The notes beneath the pieces are model-generated. The model made no database searches. It saw nothing but the letters and a program-made list of their open reading frames with translations, and was not told where the DNA came from. A program made the position numbers and the translations under genes. From Monosiga brevicollis MX1 (taxonomy: Eukaryota > Opisthokonta > Choanoflagellata > Craspedida > Salpingoecidae), in assembly GCF_000002865.3 (NCBI RefSeq), contig NW_001865052.1, positions 985,548-1,043,733 on the forward strand: a stretch of DNA of 58,186 nucleotides, given 5' to 3'. Positions 9,530 through 19,976 of this stretch are shown here, one piece after another. Position 1 is the stretch's first letter, and each line of letters opens with the position of its first letter.

Positions 9530-12500
9530 CAGCTCACCTGCTGCAATAATGGCACCAACCCACTTGCACAGCTTTACGGGATGCCAAGCTGTCGGGCATT
9601 TTTGCGTCGCCCGAGGACCGCGAGCGCATCAAAAAACTCCAGGTTGTCATGGCTGCCTTGCACGTGATGACTATTACCTTTCGTCGAGCCTTTTGCACTT
9701 CTACTTGTGTTTGCTAATGCAACATGCTCGTGATGCGTTGCTCCCTGAACCAGATGGAGCTCTCCCGTCTGAGCCACACTTTCCGCAGCAACGTTGTTGC
9801 TAGTCGCGGAGCGTAAGTCCTGGTGTACTCTGCCATGGGCTCATGTCAAACTCTGGCCAGCAGCTCACGAGTTCTCGGTTTTCGATTTGCCCGCAGCTGG
9901 AGCCACACGGTTACAGATCCCAAAGATCTGGCTGGCGTGCCCGACCACCTTCTCAAGGGGCTGGCCGTCAATCCCGAGCAATGGCAAGGTATTGTTGCGT
10001 TCACCAAGCCTGATCTTTTGGAATAAAGATGTGTCTTGTCCTCCACTCATCTTTGCCCTTGTGACATGTTTCAAGAGGGGCCTTGGAAACTGGATTTGAC
10101 ACAGTCCTGTATGGAACTGGTCAAGTATTGCCAAGCTCGCCCCACCCGTGAGCTGGTACGTCTCTTTCCCGATCCCCCATCTGCGACCGCTCGATAAGCT
10201 GGATAAATGGACTCGGGTTGAACGCTTGTGTCTCACATCCAATGAACCATATTGCACGTGCTCTTTGTCTAGCTTTACCGAGCCTCCATTGTTGTGGCCA
10301 GCACGGGCGAGTGGGACAACTCGCAAGGCTTGGTGGACATTTTGCAGGTGTGACCCTCAGTAAAGGCAACGGCAGCAGCTGTCGTGGTAGCAGTGAGCCA
10401 AGGACCCAGCATCGCTTCCATTGCTTCATGCATATTCGGCTGCACTCAGCCTCGCCATTGCCCAAAAAAAGGACTTACACAGTGTCTTTGCCTCTGGCTC
10501 TTGCTGTCATACTGTTGATGAAATCAGCGTCGTCAAGACCTGGCACAGCTTTTGGGATATGGCAACTATGCGGACGTGTCCCTGGCCTCAAAGTCTGCTG
10601 ATTGTACGTCACTCCTTGGGGTCTCAATCCAAGACAATGCACAAAAGGCGAAAGCATACAAGAGCATTCGTTTAATGTGTGGCATTCACCCTGCATCTGC
10701 GCTTGCATTGCATTGCATGAAGCAACGGCGACGGTGGAATCTTTTCTCACCGCTTTGGGCCACAAGGCGCAAGGCGCCGCCCGCGTGGAGCTTGAGGAGC
10801 TTCGCGCGCTGGCTCAGGTGTGCGCTCGGCCACCATCGCCTTGATTCGACTTTAATGTGCAAACCTTACAGAGGTTTTAAATGTCGCTCACAGGAGCTTG
10901 ATCAGCTTGACGATCTCAAGCCCTGGGATACGGGCTACTATGCCGAGAAGCTGAGTGAGGTTTGTGCCTTGATCATATTCTACAATTATCAGTCGCTGCC
11001 AAGAGTGAGCACATTTTCCTATCTGTCTGACCTCTGTTGGTCGCGTGCGTCAAAGACCAAGTTTAAAATCAACTCCGCAGAGGTGCAGCAGTACTTTCCA
11101 GCCGATCATGTGATGGCCGTTTTTTTTGATTTTTTGACCACGCTCTTTGGTGTGCGCATTCAAGATGCGACCGCTGAGCTCGAGCCGGAGGTGCGTGTCA
11201 GATCGCAAGCCAGCAGGACGCACAGGAATGGGTCCTATTCGGTTCCAAGTTGTGCGAGTCTTGAGCTTGTGGTGGGCGGCTAAAACGGCAACGATATGGT
11301 ATTCTAGACTCTGTGGGACCCACACGTGCGTTACTTTCAAGTGGCCGACGCCGACTCGAACAAGCCGATAGCCTCGTTCTTTCTGGACCTCTATGCGCGC
11401 CCTGGCGCCAAGTCGCCCGGTATGCTGGGGCGTGCTGGCCCCTTTGCCTTTGGGAGCCCAATGATTTCCTTCTTCTGGCATCTGATCTAAACCGCACCAT
11501 CGCGTGTTTGGCAGGCGCTTGGATGGACAACTGTGTGGACCGCAGTGCGCACCTGAAAACCGTGCCTGTCGCGCACATGGTTTTGAATCTGCAACCACCC
11601 AGTGGCGGCACCCGTAAGCTGCAGTCGCATGATCTTGAATTGGGAATTTCAGCTTTCACGAAGCAAGGCTGGACACAGGACGCCTTCTTTTGTCAAAATC
11701 ACTGTTTCATGTGCTTTTCTGGTCTGCTCGACAGCCACGTTGATGTCACTTCGGGATGTGGAAACGCTTTTCCACGAGTTTGGCCACGCACTCCAACACA
11801 TGCTGACCACGGTGCGCACGCTTGCCGAGTTCGGCTTTGTGTAAGCACGTCAAAGGTTTCCGGCTTACGAGCAGTATTGCGTTGCCACAGTGTGATTTGT
11901 CGCAGGTGGCCGGCATCAACAACATTGAGTGGGATGTTGTGGAGCTTCCCAGTCAGTTCATGGAGAACTGGGTGTATCACAAGCCTCTCCTCCGCCGCCT
12001 GACGCGCCACCACGAGTCGGGCAAGCCCATGCCCGAGTCCATGATCGATTCCATCGTTGCCGCCCGAACCTTCATGTCGGGCAGGTACGTTGGATCGTCT
12101 CCTTTGCCCATTTCTTAATTTTATTTACCTTGAAGAGAGGGTTGCTACTTTCTTGGACAGGGGCTTCTTGCATGTATTTCCTGTGCATCATACGCGTCCG
12201 AATGTGCAAACGCATCCCTTTTTCCAACACCTTTGGCACCTTGCACTGACGTCGTCCATTTTTTTTTTTTTGTTTTTTTTTTTTTTTTTGTTTTGGTTGT
12301 GGGTCCATAGTTTTACGGCCCGGCAAGTCTTCTTCTCGCTGCTCGATTTGTCGTTGCACGTCAGCCCGCCGACCAGCGCCGAGGAAGCTGTGCAGCGTCA
12401 ACAGGTCTGTGCGAGCTTTGAACCGGCTTCTGGAATGCGATGGACGCTCTCCTTGACGTGCACCGGTGCTTTATTTGTTGTAGAGCATGAGCGAAGCCTT

Positions 12501-13018
12501 TTTGGCGCGGCCGCTACTACCAGAGGATCGATTTTTGCTGCAGTTTTTGCATATTTTCGGTGGTGGCTGTACGTCTGATTGCTCTCGGGTAGCGTCTGCT
12601 GGACATGTTGGATATGGCCACGATTCACTTTGGCATGGATGGGTGTGGGCCGTTTGGATGGCAGATGCCGCGGGCTATTGGAGCTACAAGTGGGCTGAAG
12701 TGTTGGCAGCCGATGCATTTGGCCGTTTCGAAGAGGATGGGGCGCTCGCCGAAACAGCTGAGGGCGAGCGCAAGCTGGAAGCCATTGGCCGGGAATTCCG
12801 AGCCACCATCCTGGCTCAAGGAGGCTCACAAAACCCGCTCCGCACGTTTGAGGTATGTGGTTGGGAAGTGCTCTACGCGCCACGGAGGACCGTCAAGCTG
12901 AGACTTGCCTTCCTTCTTGCTTATCATGGACTTGGACTTGTAGGACTTTCGCGGTCGCCCGGTCGATTATGCCGCCTTTTATCGGCAGCTCAATCTCGAT
13001 GCGACGCAGGGTCAATAA
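8419..13018 (+). CDS. M3-family zinc oligopeptidase (oligopeptidase A/PrlC type), probably mitochondrial
   Basis: About two dozen small exons on plus. Landmark exons in OpdA order: 8476-8564 with 8663-8702 ([15 protein letters not shown]), about 8850 ([12 protein letters not shown]), about 9060 ([12 protein letters not shown]), 9898-9986 ([17 protein letters not shown]), 10896-10960 ([13 protein letters not shown]), 11307-11420 ([19 protein letters not shown]), 11516 on ([11 protein letters not shown]), about 11735-11810 with the active site [16 protein letters not shown], 11907-12085 ([21 protein letters not shown]), then [18 protein letters not shown] and a last exon [13 protein letters not shown] ending at 13018. 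HEFGH plus the Glu of VELPSQ are the zinc site. Known family role: cleavage of short peptides, for example released targeting peptides. The start (ATG 8419 or 8476) gives an Arg-rich, acid-poor N-terminus consistent with mitochondrial import. Poly-A and poly-T runs lie in introns (8761, 9487). Some middle joins (10.4 and 11.6 kb) are not settled. Confidence 0.85.
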
Positions 13019-13219
13019 AGCTTCAGCATCACCACGACCTCGCCCAACCTTTACCAAAGAGGCCCCACACTTGCTCATTATCGACCAGAAAAGCATCCAT
13101 GATGCATCCCAATCGATTTGTTCGTTCCTCGGCGTGCCCGCATGATGCTGTCTTGCCTTCAGGAGAGAGGATATTATAAACCTTTCAAAGAAAAAAAAGA
13201 GAGAAAAAAAAAAAAGTTC

Positions 13220-13250
13220 AAAAATGTGTGTGTGTGTGTGTGTGTGTGAA
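13220..13250. repeat. (GT)n microsatellite
   Basis: About 12 GT units, 60 bases upstream of the next FG-GAP gene. Confidence 0.9.
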
Positions 13251-13307
13251 CTTTTACAGGCGGCGGCGGAAGCGGAGGTGGGAGTGACCGGGGTGTTTTT
13301 TTTTCCC

Positions 13308-14675
13308 ATGGCAATCTGTGGATACGGGGGGCGGGGGGCTTGGTACGCAAGCAGCATGGGTTGGAATGGATCATATGGCATATTGGTGGGTCGTCTGATG
13401 CTGGTACTGGTGGCGGGTGGGTGGCTGCCACTTGCATGTGGTGATGAGCCGACCATTGGAGTTTCGGAGGGCGGCGACTTGGTGATCATGGCACCACACG
13501 GGCTCGAGCTGAACGCGGGTGGTGAGCAGGCTTCCACCGCGAGGGGTCGGGTTCTCGTCAACGGCGCCGACCTTGGAGCTGGCATGGCCCGTTGGGAACG
13601 CTTCTTCCAGCAAAATCCCACGTTGATCTGGGAGCCGTCTAGCCAGCGCCTCATCAGCGATGGCTTGGCGTCACCCACCGAGCTGCAAACGGCCGACTTG
13701 GACGGCGATGGTGACGTTGACGTTTTTGCCGCCTCGTTCTCGACTGGCATGTGTGCGTATTACCTGAACCACGGGAGCGGCAACTGGACGGAGCATGCCC
13801 TTTGCTCTGCCAGTCTCAACATCAGTGCCGTGCTGCTGGCAGATTTGGATGATGACGGTGAGACGGATCTCGTCGTGGCCGACTACGGGCGCGGCAGCAT
13901 TTTTTGGTATCGCAATCAGGGCAACGCAACCTTCTCTTCAGCCGAGTCTTTGGCTGCGTCCATGCCCGAGGTCGTTGGCTTGGCCTCGGGCGACATTAAT
14001 GGGGATGGTCGCCTGGATATCGTCAGCTGCTCCATGGCCACGGGTTTTGGCATTGTGGTGTTTCGTGGGCTTGGCAGCGGCTCATTTTCAGAAAGCGTGC
14101 TTCGACTGGAACCTTCCATCGCTCTAGCTCTGACTAATGTGGACCAGAGCATGGGATTGGATATCGTCATTAGTGATGGAGAGGGAGCCAGCTTGATCTG
14201 GCTTCCCAACTCGGGCAACTTTTCATATTCGACTGCACGCACGATCAACAATGCCCTGCAACGTGCTTCCGCTGTCACGAGCGCCGATCTTGACAATGAC
14301 GGTACCATGGACTTGTTGGTGACCGACGCGATAGCCGGCCAGGTGTTGTGGTATCACAATGATGGCACGGGTAGGTTTGCGGCCGCCGAGTCCCTGGACG
14401 CTGCGGGCACGAGCCCCTTCACAGCCAAAGCCGCTGATTTGACAGGGGACGGCTTTTCAGACATTGTGAGCACGGACATCAACGGCAATTCAATTCTTTT
14501 CTACCGCAACCTGCGGAACGGCTCGTTTGCTGCAGGGCAGCATATTGATGCCAGTGCCCCGGGGGCGCAGCCGCTGAGTCTGGCGGATGTGGATGGTGAC
14601 GGCAACATTGACGTCCTTTCTGGATTGCGCGATGGCCACCGGCTCGTCTGGTATCGCAACGACTACTGGCTTTAG
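13308..14675 (+). CDS. Secreted seven-blade FG-GAP/VCBS protein (paralogue 2)
   Basis: Single exon of about 455 residues. ATG at 13308; a second in-frame ATG at 13356 lies closer to the hydrophobic signal core (LVGRLMLVLVAGGWLPLACG). The N-terminal module contains RVLVNGADLGAGMARW followed by a P..IWEP stretch, matching the same module in the other two paralogues. Seven divergent FG-GAP blades follow, with calcium loops such as DLDGDGDVDV, DLDDDGETDL, DINGDGRLDI, DLDNDGTMDL and DVDGDGNIDV; the fourth blade lacks a clean loop. The protein ends WYRNDYWL, nearly the same ending as paralogue 3. Unlike paralogue 1, the blades are not alike at the DNA level, so they are older or have escaped homogenisation. 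Likely secreted and calcium-binding; ligand unknown. Confidence 0.87.
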   Translation: MAICGYGGRGAWYASSMGWNGSYGILVGRLMLVLVAGGWLPLACGDEPTIGVSEGGDLVIMAPHGLELNAGGEQASTARGRVLVNGADLGAGMARWERFFQQNPTLIWEPSSQRLISDGLASPTELQTADLDGDGDVDVFAASFSTGMCAYYLNHGSGNWTEHALCSASLNISAVLLADLDDDGETDLVVADYGRGSIFWYRNQGNATFSSAESLAASMPEVVGLASGDINGDGRLDIVSCSMATGFGIVVFRGLGSGSFSESVLRLEPSIALALTNVDQSMGLDIVISDGEGASLIWLPNSGNFSYSTARTINNALQRASAVTSADLDNDGTMDLLVTDAIAGQVLWYHNDGTGRFAAAESLDAAGTSPFTAKAADLTGDGFSDIVSTDINGNSILFYRNLRNGSFAAGQHIDASAPGAQPLSLADVDGDGNIDVLSGLRDGHRLVWYRNDYWL

Positions 14676-14832
14676 CGCAAGATGGCGCACTGTCACAGCC
14701 CATTGAGGGTCCTGCTAGAAAGGCATAATAATAGAATCAATAATAGTATCGTATCAATTGATGAATGGACGGATGAATGAATGGAATGACGTTGGAGGAA
14801 TATTCACAGGAAAGCCGAGACAGGGCAGCCGC

Positions 14833-16176
14833 TTAAAACCAATAATTGTTGGGATACCAGTCTATGGAGTCTGCATCGCGGTTGGCACAAATAACGTCGG
14901 GATTGCCGTCACCATTCAGATCACCAACGCCGACCCAGCGGGCGCCATCGGCTGCAGTGTTGAGGGGCAGCTCGGGCGAAAACCTTTGGTTGCCCGTATT
15001 TCGAAACCAGCCGATCTCATCATTATCAGCGCTGGCATAGACCACGTCGGGGCGCCCGTCAAGGTTCAGATCCGCAGCCAGAACTGAATAGGCGTTATTG
15101 ACGTTGGCCTTTAGGACAACGCCGGGGGCAAAGCCCGCCGCACCCAAATTGCGGTACCAGGTGACCGCACTAACGCTGCTCACCACCACGTCGATCCAGC
15201 CATCGTCATCCACGTCGGCGGGAAAGGCAGCGAGCGGACGCGAGCAGTTGGAGCACACTAGCCGTTGGGCGGAGAAGGAGCCATTGCCGAGGTTGCGATA
15301 CCATGCGACGAGATGGGCGTCTCGCGCCGGGGCCAAAATGTCCGGCTTCCCGTCGTTGTCCAGGTCGGCCGCCGCGATGGACAGCGGATAGGCTACGTGA
15401 TCAATAATGCGCTGTGCCCCAAATGCCACGGTCCCGTTCGGAGCCACCGCGTTGGGGAACCAAGACAGCTTGCCATCACCGTAGCTGGCCACCATGGCAT
15501 CCAGGCGACCATCGAGATCCAGGTCGGCAGTGGCCAATGCGTTGGGATAATTCATGCCGTCGGTCACGACGGACGCGTTTGCAAAGCCACCATTCCCGAG
15601 ATTGCGGAACCAGAGAAAAGCTCCTTGGGTGCGGCTGGCAGCCAGAACATCCGGAAAGCCATCGTCATCAAGATCGGCCGAGGCCACAGCTGACATGCCA
15701 TTCATCTGATGAACAAGGCGAGGTCCGTCGAAGCGACCCGAGCCATCATTGCGGAACCAGTCCAAGCGACCCGAGTTGAGGCTGGTGCCAAGCACATCGA
15801 GGTCTCCGTCGGCGTCTAGGTCAGCCAGAGCAGCGTTCAGAGGATAATTCATCGAGCTGGTTACACTGTGGGGTGAGACCTCGTTCCAAAACATTTGTGG
15901 ACGAGCATTGATGTATTCTTCCCAGCGCTGCCAACGAGCCAGCCCGGCGCTAACGTCGAGGCCATTGACGTGAATACGGCCGCTGGAGGTGATGTTCACA
16001 TCGCCAGATGCCTGGATTAGCAAGGTTCCATTGACGTCAGTGTCCATGACGGCCTCGTTATGAAGATTGACATGTCCGACGTCGAACCCCAACACCATGA
16101 CCGATACAGCAACCAGGCTCAAGCCGAGTCTACCCAGGCCACGGCCACGACCAGCGTTGCCATGCCAATACACCAT
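14833..16176 (-). CDS. Secreted seven-blade FG-GAP/VCBS protein (paralogue 3)
   Basis: Single exon on minus, convergent with paralogue 2 (stops 157 bp apart). The open frame extends upstream to 16491, but the ATG at 16176 places a signal peptide (LGRLGLSLVAVSVMVLGFDV) near the N-terminus and is preferred, giving 447 residues. The upstream part of the frame is covered by a tandem repeat and looks like 5' UTR. The N-terminal module has RIHVNGLDVSAGLARW and then a P..FWNE stretch, followed by seven FG-GAP blades with loops such as DLDADGDLDV, DLDDDGFPDV, DLDLDGRLDA, DLDNDGKPDI, DVDDDGWIDV, DLNLDGRPDV and DLNGDGNPDV. It ends WYPNNYWF. Paralogue 2 and 3 form an inverted pair; role as for the family. 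Confidence 0.87.
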   Translation of the reverse strand: MVYWHGNAGRGRGLGRLGLSLVAVSVMVLGFDVGHVNLHNEAVMDTDVNGTLLIQASGDVNITSSGRIHVNGLDVSAGLARWQRWEEYINARPQMFWNEVSPHSVTSSMNYPLNAALADLDADGDLDVLGTSLNSGRLDWFRNDGSGRFDGPRLVHQMNGMSAVASADLDDDGFPDVLAASRTQGAFLWFRNLGNGGFANASVVTDGMNYPNALATADLDLDGRLDAMVASYGDGKLSWFPNAVAPNGTVAFGAQRIIDHVAYPLSIAAADLDNDGKPDILAPARDAHLVAWYRNLGNGSFSAQRLVCSNCSRPLAAFPADVDDDGWIDVVVSSVSAVTWYRNLGAAGFAPGVVLKANVNNAYSVLAADLNLDGRPDVVYASADNDEIGWFRNTGNQRFSPELPLNTAADGARWVGVGDLNGDGNPDVICANRDADSIDWYPNNYWF

Positions 16177-16798
16177 GCTGTCGTCGTGACCTGGTTCACA
16201 CCACCCAAATCGATCAGCCACCACACAGGCCTCCTTCTCACAAACGCACCACTCCTTGACCAGCCAGCTCGCACCACGTCGAATCGATGGGGCCAGCAAA
16301 TCAGCCCTCGGACCTCCTCCTCCTCCTCCTGTACGGCCACCTTGACCAGCCAGCTCGCACCGCGTCGAATCGATGGGGCCAGCAAAGCAGCCCTCGGACC
16401 TCCTCCTCATGTACGGCCACCTTGACCAGCAGCCAGCCAAAACAAGTGCGATCGCTTCTTTTTTTTTTCTTCTTCTTGAGATCTTCTTCAATTGTCAGCA
16501 AAAACAGATAATAACATGGAAGCAAGCAGCACTAGAGGAAGACGGAGTGAGAAAGAGCAAGCAGCACTAAGAGGAAGAGGGAGGGAAGGAGGGAGAGGGA
16601 GAGAGGGAGGGTAGAGTTTTCGAAAAAGGAGGACGGCCTATGGAGCAGGAGAGATCGCCGAGGTTGGCGAACAAGCGATCTTTCAACGAAAGGCCATCAG
16701 GTCTTGTTGAATGTGTTTGTCTGTGCAGTTTTTGAGGAGGGAGAGATCGATGTTGGTCTGGAAGGGTGGGACAGCAGCCATTTGATTCATCAACTCGA
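16177..16798. other. Intergenic region with tandem repeat
   Basis: Lies upstream of FG-GAP paralogue 3 and downstream of the PH-domain gene, both on minus. It contains the 85-bp tandem repeat (16256-16440), a TTTCTTC-type pyrimidine run (16455-16480) and GA-rich sequence (16545-16610). A frame at 16567-16815 could be an alternative last exon of the PH gene but looks less protein-like than the shorter ending chosen. Confidence 0.5.
16256..16440. repeat. Tandem repeat, about 85 bp x 2 plus a partial copy
   Basis: A unit starting TGACCAGCCAGCTCGCACC recurs near 16257 and 16343, with a truncated third copy near 16424. Copies differ by a few bases and by the number of CTC triplets. It lies in the probable 5' leader of FG-GAP paralogue 3. 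Confidence 0.85.
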
Positions 16799-18832
16799 TT
16801 AGAGCAAGGGGTCAACGGGGTGGTGCTCGAGCGTCACCCCCATGTCCGTACCATCTTGCAGGGTCTGGACTTTGGTCAGTTTCTCCGCCAGCATGCGACA
16901 CCACTGCACGCATTGCGGCTTATTCTACAGCAGACGCGATGACGGAAATCAGGTCACGTTACCACTCGGCCTGTTGCAAGCCAGCGACAAACAGGACCTA
17001 CCCGGCACCGGATGGTATGCTCGGCGTTTTTCAACTCGAGAATGATGACTGTGCTATCATCACTTGGCTCTACAGACACCGCCAAGCATGAGTTACAAAA
17101 TGAAACAAAATGAAACAAAAATGAAAGAAAAAGACAAAAGAAAAAGACAAGGAATGCGCATGGCTGACGTAAGCACGTGTGGCCAAGAGCGGTGCAGGGT
17201 GTTGCTTTGCCACAGCCGATGCTCTCGAACTGGGCACACGGGGGCGGAGTGGCGAGGAAATTTACCATTCATGGTCACAACATCGCGGAGTGAGATCACG
17301 TCGATCATCTCGCCGTCCACCTCTCGGTAGTAGCGCAGTTGAAAGCCGTCCAGGACAAAAAATCTTGCCTGTATTCATGAGTGGACGCACGTGTATGGGT
17401 CAACCAGAGCGCCTGTGGTCAGTCAAAGCAGACGTGTCCGGTCGAAGTGACGTACAGCATGACGCTTGCGGATGGACATGCGGCGCGCAAGAGTTCCCTT
17501 CTTTGCCGAAGTTTTGATGTGATCCAGCCAGTTGCTCAGTTCGCCCCGGCGAGGGTCGGCATCCAAATCTGCCGCCGTGGTACAAACGGAGTGGCAGGTG
17601 AGTGTGGTGGCGTGGCCATAGTGGATCGATACACAATCGCAAGGTACGAACTGGCTTCGAGCTTAACACTCAAGAGATACGAATGGTTCTTGGCGGAGCG
17701 AATCCAAGTGTTCTCGGTGGCGCTCATGCAGAATTTATAGCGGTCGGTACATGTCATTGCCTGGCCAATCTCGCCCACTTCAAACTTGAACTTGCCCGAA
17801 ACCCACTGATGGACAGAGCGCAGAATTCAAGTGAATGTGGGCAGGGGACAGACGGCAAGAGTCAAGCTGGGGTTAGGCGGGGGCACGGCATGCATCAATG
17901 ATGTTCGGGTGTCATGGTTTTACGCCAGAGCACGTACGCGCACAACGACATAGTAGGTGGCGCCTGGGAGGACGGGCACTGGTTCCGGGAGCACAACCAC
18001 GCGACGCACGCTGGTGCCAGGATCAGCATCCAGATTGGCGATAGTGGCAATGGTTGAGCCACCGTCCTCGTCTTGATCTAGAGCATTCAAGATTGGCACC
18101 CATGGCATCAGGGTGAAGAGCGGAAACAACGGAAAGAGGGCAAAATAAAAGAAGAAGAAGAAAAGACAAGTGGGGTATGTGTGTGTGGGTGTGTGGGAGG
18201 GTGTGTGTGTGTGTGTGTGTTGGCGATAAAGACGCAAGTAGCCTTTGATGAAGAGCAGGGCCGCACCTTTGATTTCAACCGTGAATTTGCCAATATCCTC
18301 CATATAGACCCCGCCAAAGATGATGCTGGTGAGGGAGTTGTCAGCGGTCTGTGGGATGGTGATGGCTTGCGTCGCGCGAGGATAGCGCTTGTTCAAGAGC
18401 GTTTGAATGACCTCTCGATCCTCTAAAGCAGGGGATGGGGGCGGGCAAAGGGTTGGCGAGAATCAGCCCTCAGCGCTTTGTGCAGACTAGCAAGAGCGCC
18501 AAAACGTCTGGCGACACTCAGGCATACAGACACACAGGTACACATCGCGGACCTTGAGGTTCTAGGGCAAGGGCAGCCACCGCGCCCGCAAGGCCGGCAT
18601 GGGGTACGTGGGTAGAATTGACTGCAGACGCCACGGGGGTAGGGTCCGATACCAGCCCGGGCTCGGCGGCTGCATCGTCGTCATCATCAAAATCGTCATT
18701 GTCAAAATCGCCAAAGGCTTCATCGTCCGTTCGAGCAAAGGCCGAAGCCGGGGCCGGGGCAGCCATCTTGGTCATTTCCTCCACATCATCAAACCCAAAG
18801 CCAAAGTCTTCGGCCTCCTCTACCCCTGCCAT
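16799..18832 (-). CDS. PH-domain protein with an acidic N-terminus and an unassigned beta-rich region
   Basis: Minus-strand gene of about eight exons. Exon 1 (ATG 18832) encodes an acidic segment (DFDNDDFDDDDD). Exons near 18423-18270 and 18080-17950 read on in frame through IIFGGVYMEDIGKFTVEIK into DQDEDGG and VLPGATYYVVVR, then SGKFKFEVGE near 17800. This could be a beta-sandwich, faintly like the calpain C2-like domain, but I do not recognise it. A PH domain follows across several exons: KKGTLARRMSIRKRHA, RFFVLDGFQLRYYREVDG, VISLRDVVTMN, STVIILELKNAEHTIRCR, and WCRMLAEKLTKVQ as the C-terminal helix containing the typical Trp. I end it at 16799 by reading through to HHPVDPLL. PH domains usually bind phosphoinositides or proteins at membranes. 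A GT repeat lies in the intron near 18180-18220. Confidence 0.7.
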
Positions 18833-18885
18833 CCTCCTGGTACGGCGCGGGGTCAAATACAAATTCTAAAGAAGAAAAAAAGAAG

Positions 18886-18887
<2 letters not shown>

Positions 18888-18927
<40 letters not shown>

Positions 18928-18930
18928 CAG
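18888..18930. repeat. (CAG)n trinucleotide repeat
   Basis: About a dozen CAG units with one TAG interruption, just upstream of the PH gene start. Confidence 0.95.
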
Positions 18931-19166
18931 ACGGCGACGAGAGTGTCGGTCCGTCGTCACCGTCTCAAGCTAGGCTCACTGCAGGTCCTCCCTCCTACAC
19001 AACCAGAAGGATCCCAATCAGCGTACCACATGGCTTCAACACGTGCTCCTCTCCTCATTCACAGAGCCATGGTCTATACCACCCTCCCCAGGATACCCGG
19101 CCATGTGGCTGCCGATCACTGACTGCCATTCAATCACCGCCCACCGTTCACAGCTGAAGTAATGTG

Positions 19167-19167
19167 A

Positions 19168-19229
<62 letters not shown>
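19167..19229. repeat. (GA)n microsatellite
   Basis: About 31 uninterrupted GA units in the divergent region. Confidence 0.95.
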
Positions 19230-19230
<1 letters not shown>

Positions 19231-19976
19231 GGCCCTTTGAATGCTTGCGAATACAGTGACCATAGCTAAACTTGTCTGACAAAGCAATTTCTTTTGCTGA
19301 CAATTCCTCTGTGCGTGACACATGCATGCATGCATGTGCTGTGCGACAAGTCGGACGGAACGAGTGTCCGCTCGCATTGGCTGCGCGACGACCTGGGGAC
19401 ACGAACGAGGCAGCCGCGACAGTTGAGCAGCAACCGTGTCAATGATGGATCGGCATTCGACTGCACTGCAAGCGTTTCACGCGTGCTTTTCCGTCGGCAT
19501 CGTCACCACACTCCCAGCCAGCTGGCAGCAGCCTCTGAAAGTTTGCTTGCTCCACTTGAGCTCCCCAGCGCGTCCACTGCGCCGGTCGCAGTTTGCACGC
19601 CCCTGGTTCACCCCCCAGAGTTGCATGCTCGTGTGTCCAGCACCAGGCATTTACTTGATCAAGGCGCTGAGACGTGCCAACCAAGCTGCCAAGCAGCCGA
19701 AAGACGCTGCTTGCTGGTACTGAACACAAACGCGGTGCGTCCCATTGCCCCTCTGTCACCGGCCACCCGATTGCTTTCTGTGATGCTCGCTAGCCCACGG
19801 CAGAACGCTCATGGACAAAGGCTGTGGTAACTCGGTTCCATGCTCCGTTCCCGCACCGTCTACGCACAGGTTCACGTCTTGCCTCGGCTAAGAAAGGCCA
19901 GAGCTTTTCTCTGCCTCACCGCCCGCAAGCCCTACGCCGTGATCCTTTCCTTTCTTTTCCCGGCGAGAGCCCTCTC

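Larger units (their letters stand above)
18833..19976. other. Divergent intergenic region with CAG and GA repeats
   Basis: About 1.1 kb between the PH gene (-) and the SMB-GH43 gene (+). It contains a CAG trinucleotide tract (18888-18930) and a GA tract (about 19167-19229). A 178-residue open frame on plus (19294-19830) has no recognisable domain or signal and is probably chance in GC-rich DNA. Confidence 0.5.

Noticed and set aside
16799-18832. Coatomer gamma or adaptor appendage identity for the minus-strand gene
   Set aside because: The order of motifs does not fit, and the later exons give a clear PH domain.
19294-19830. 178-residue plus-strand frame upstream of the SMB-GH43 gene
   Set aside because: No domain, no splice-consistent link to the signal-peptide exon at 19977; probably chance.
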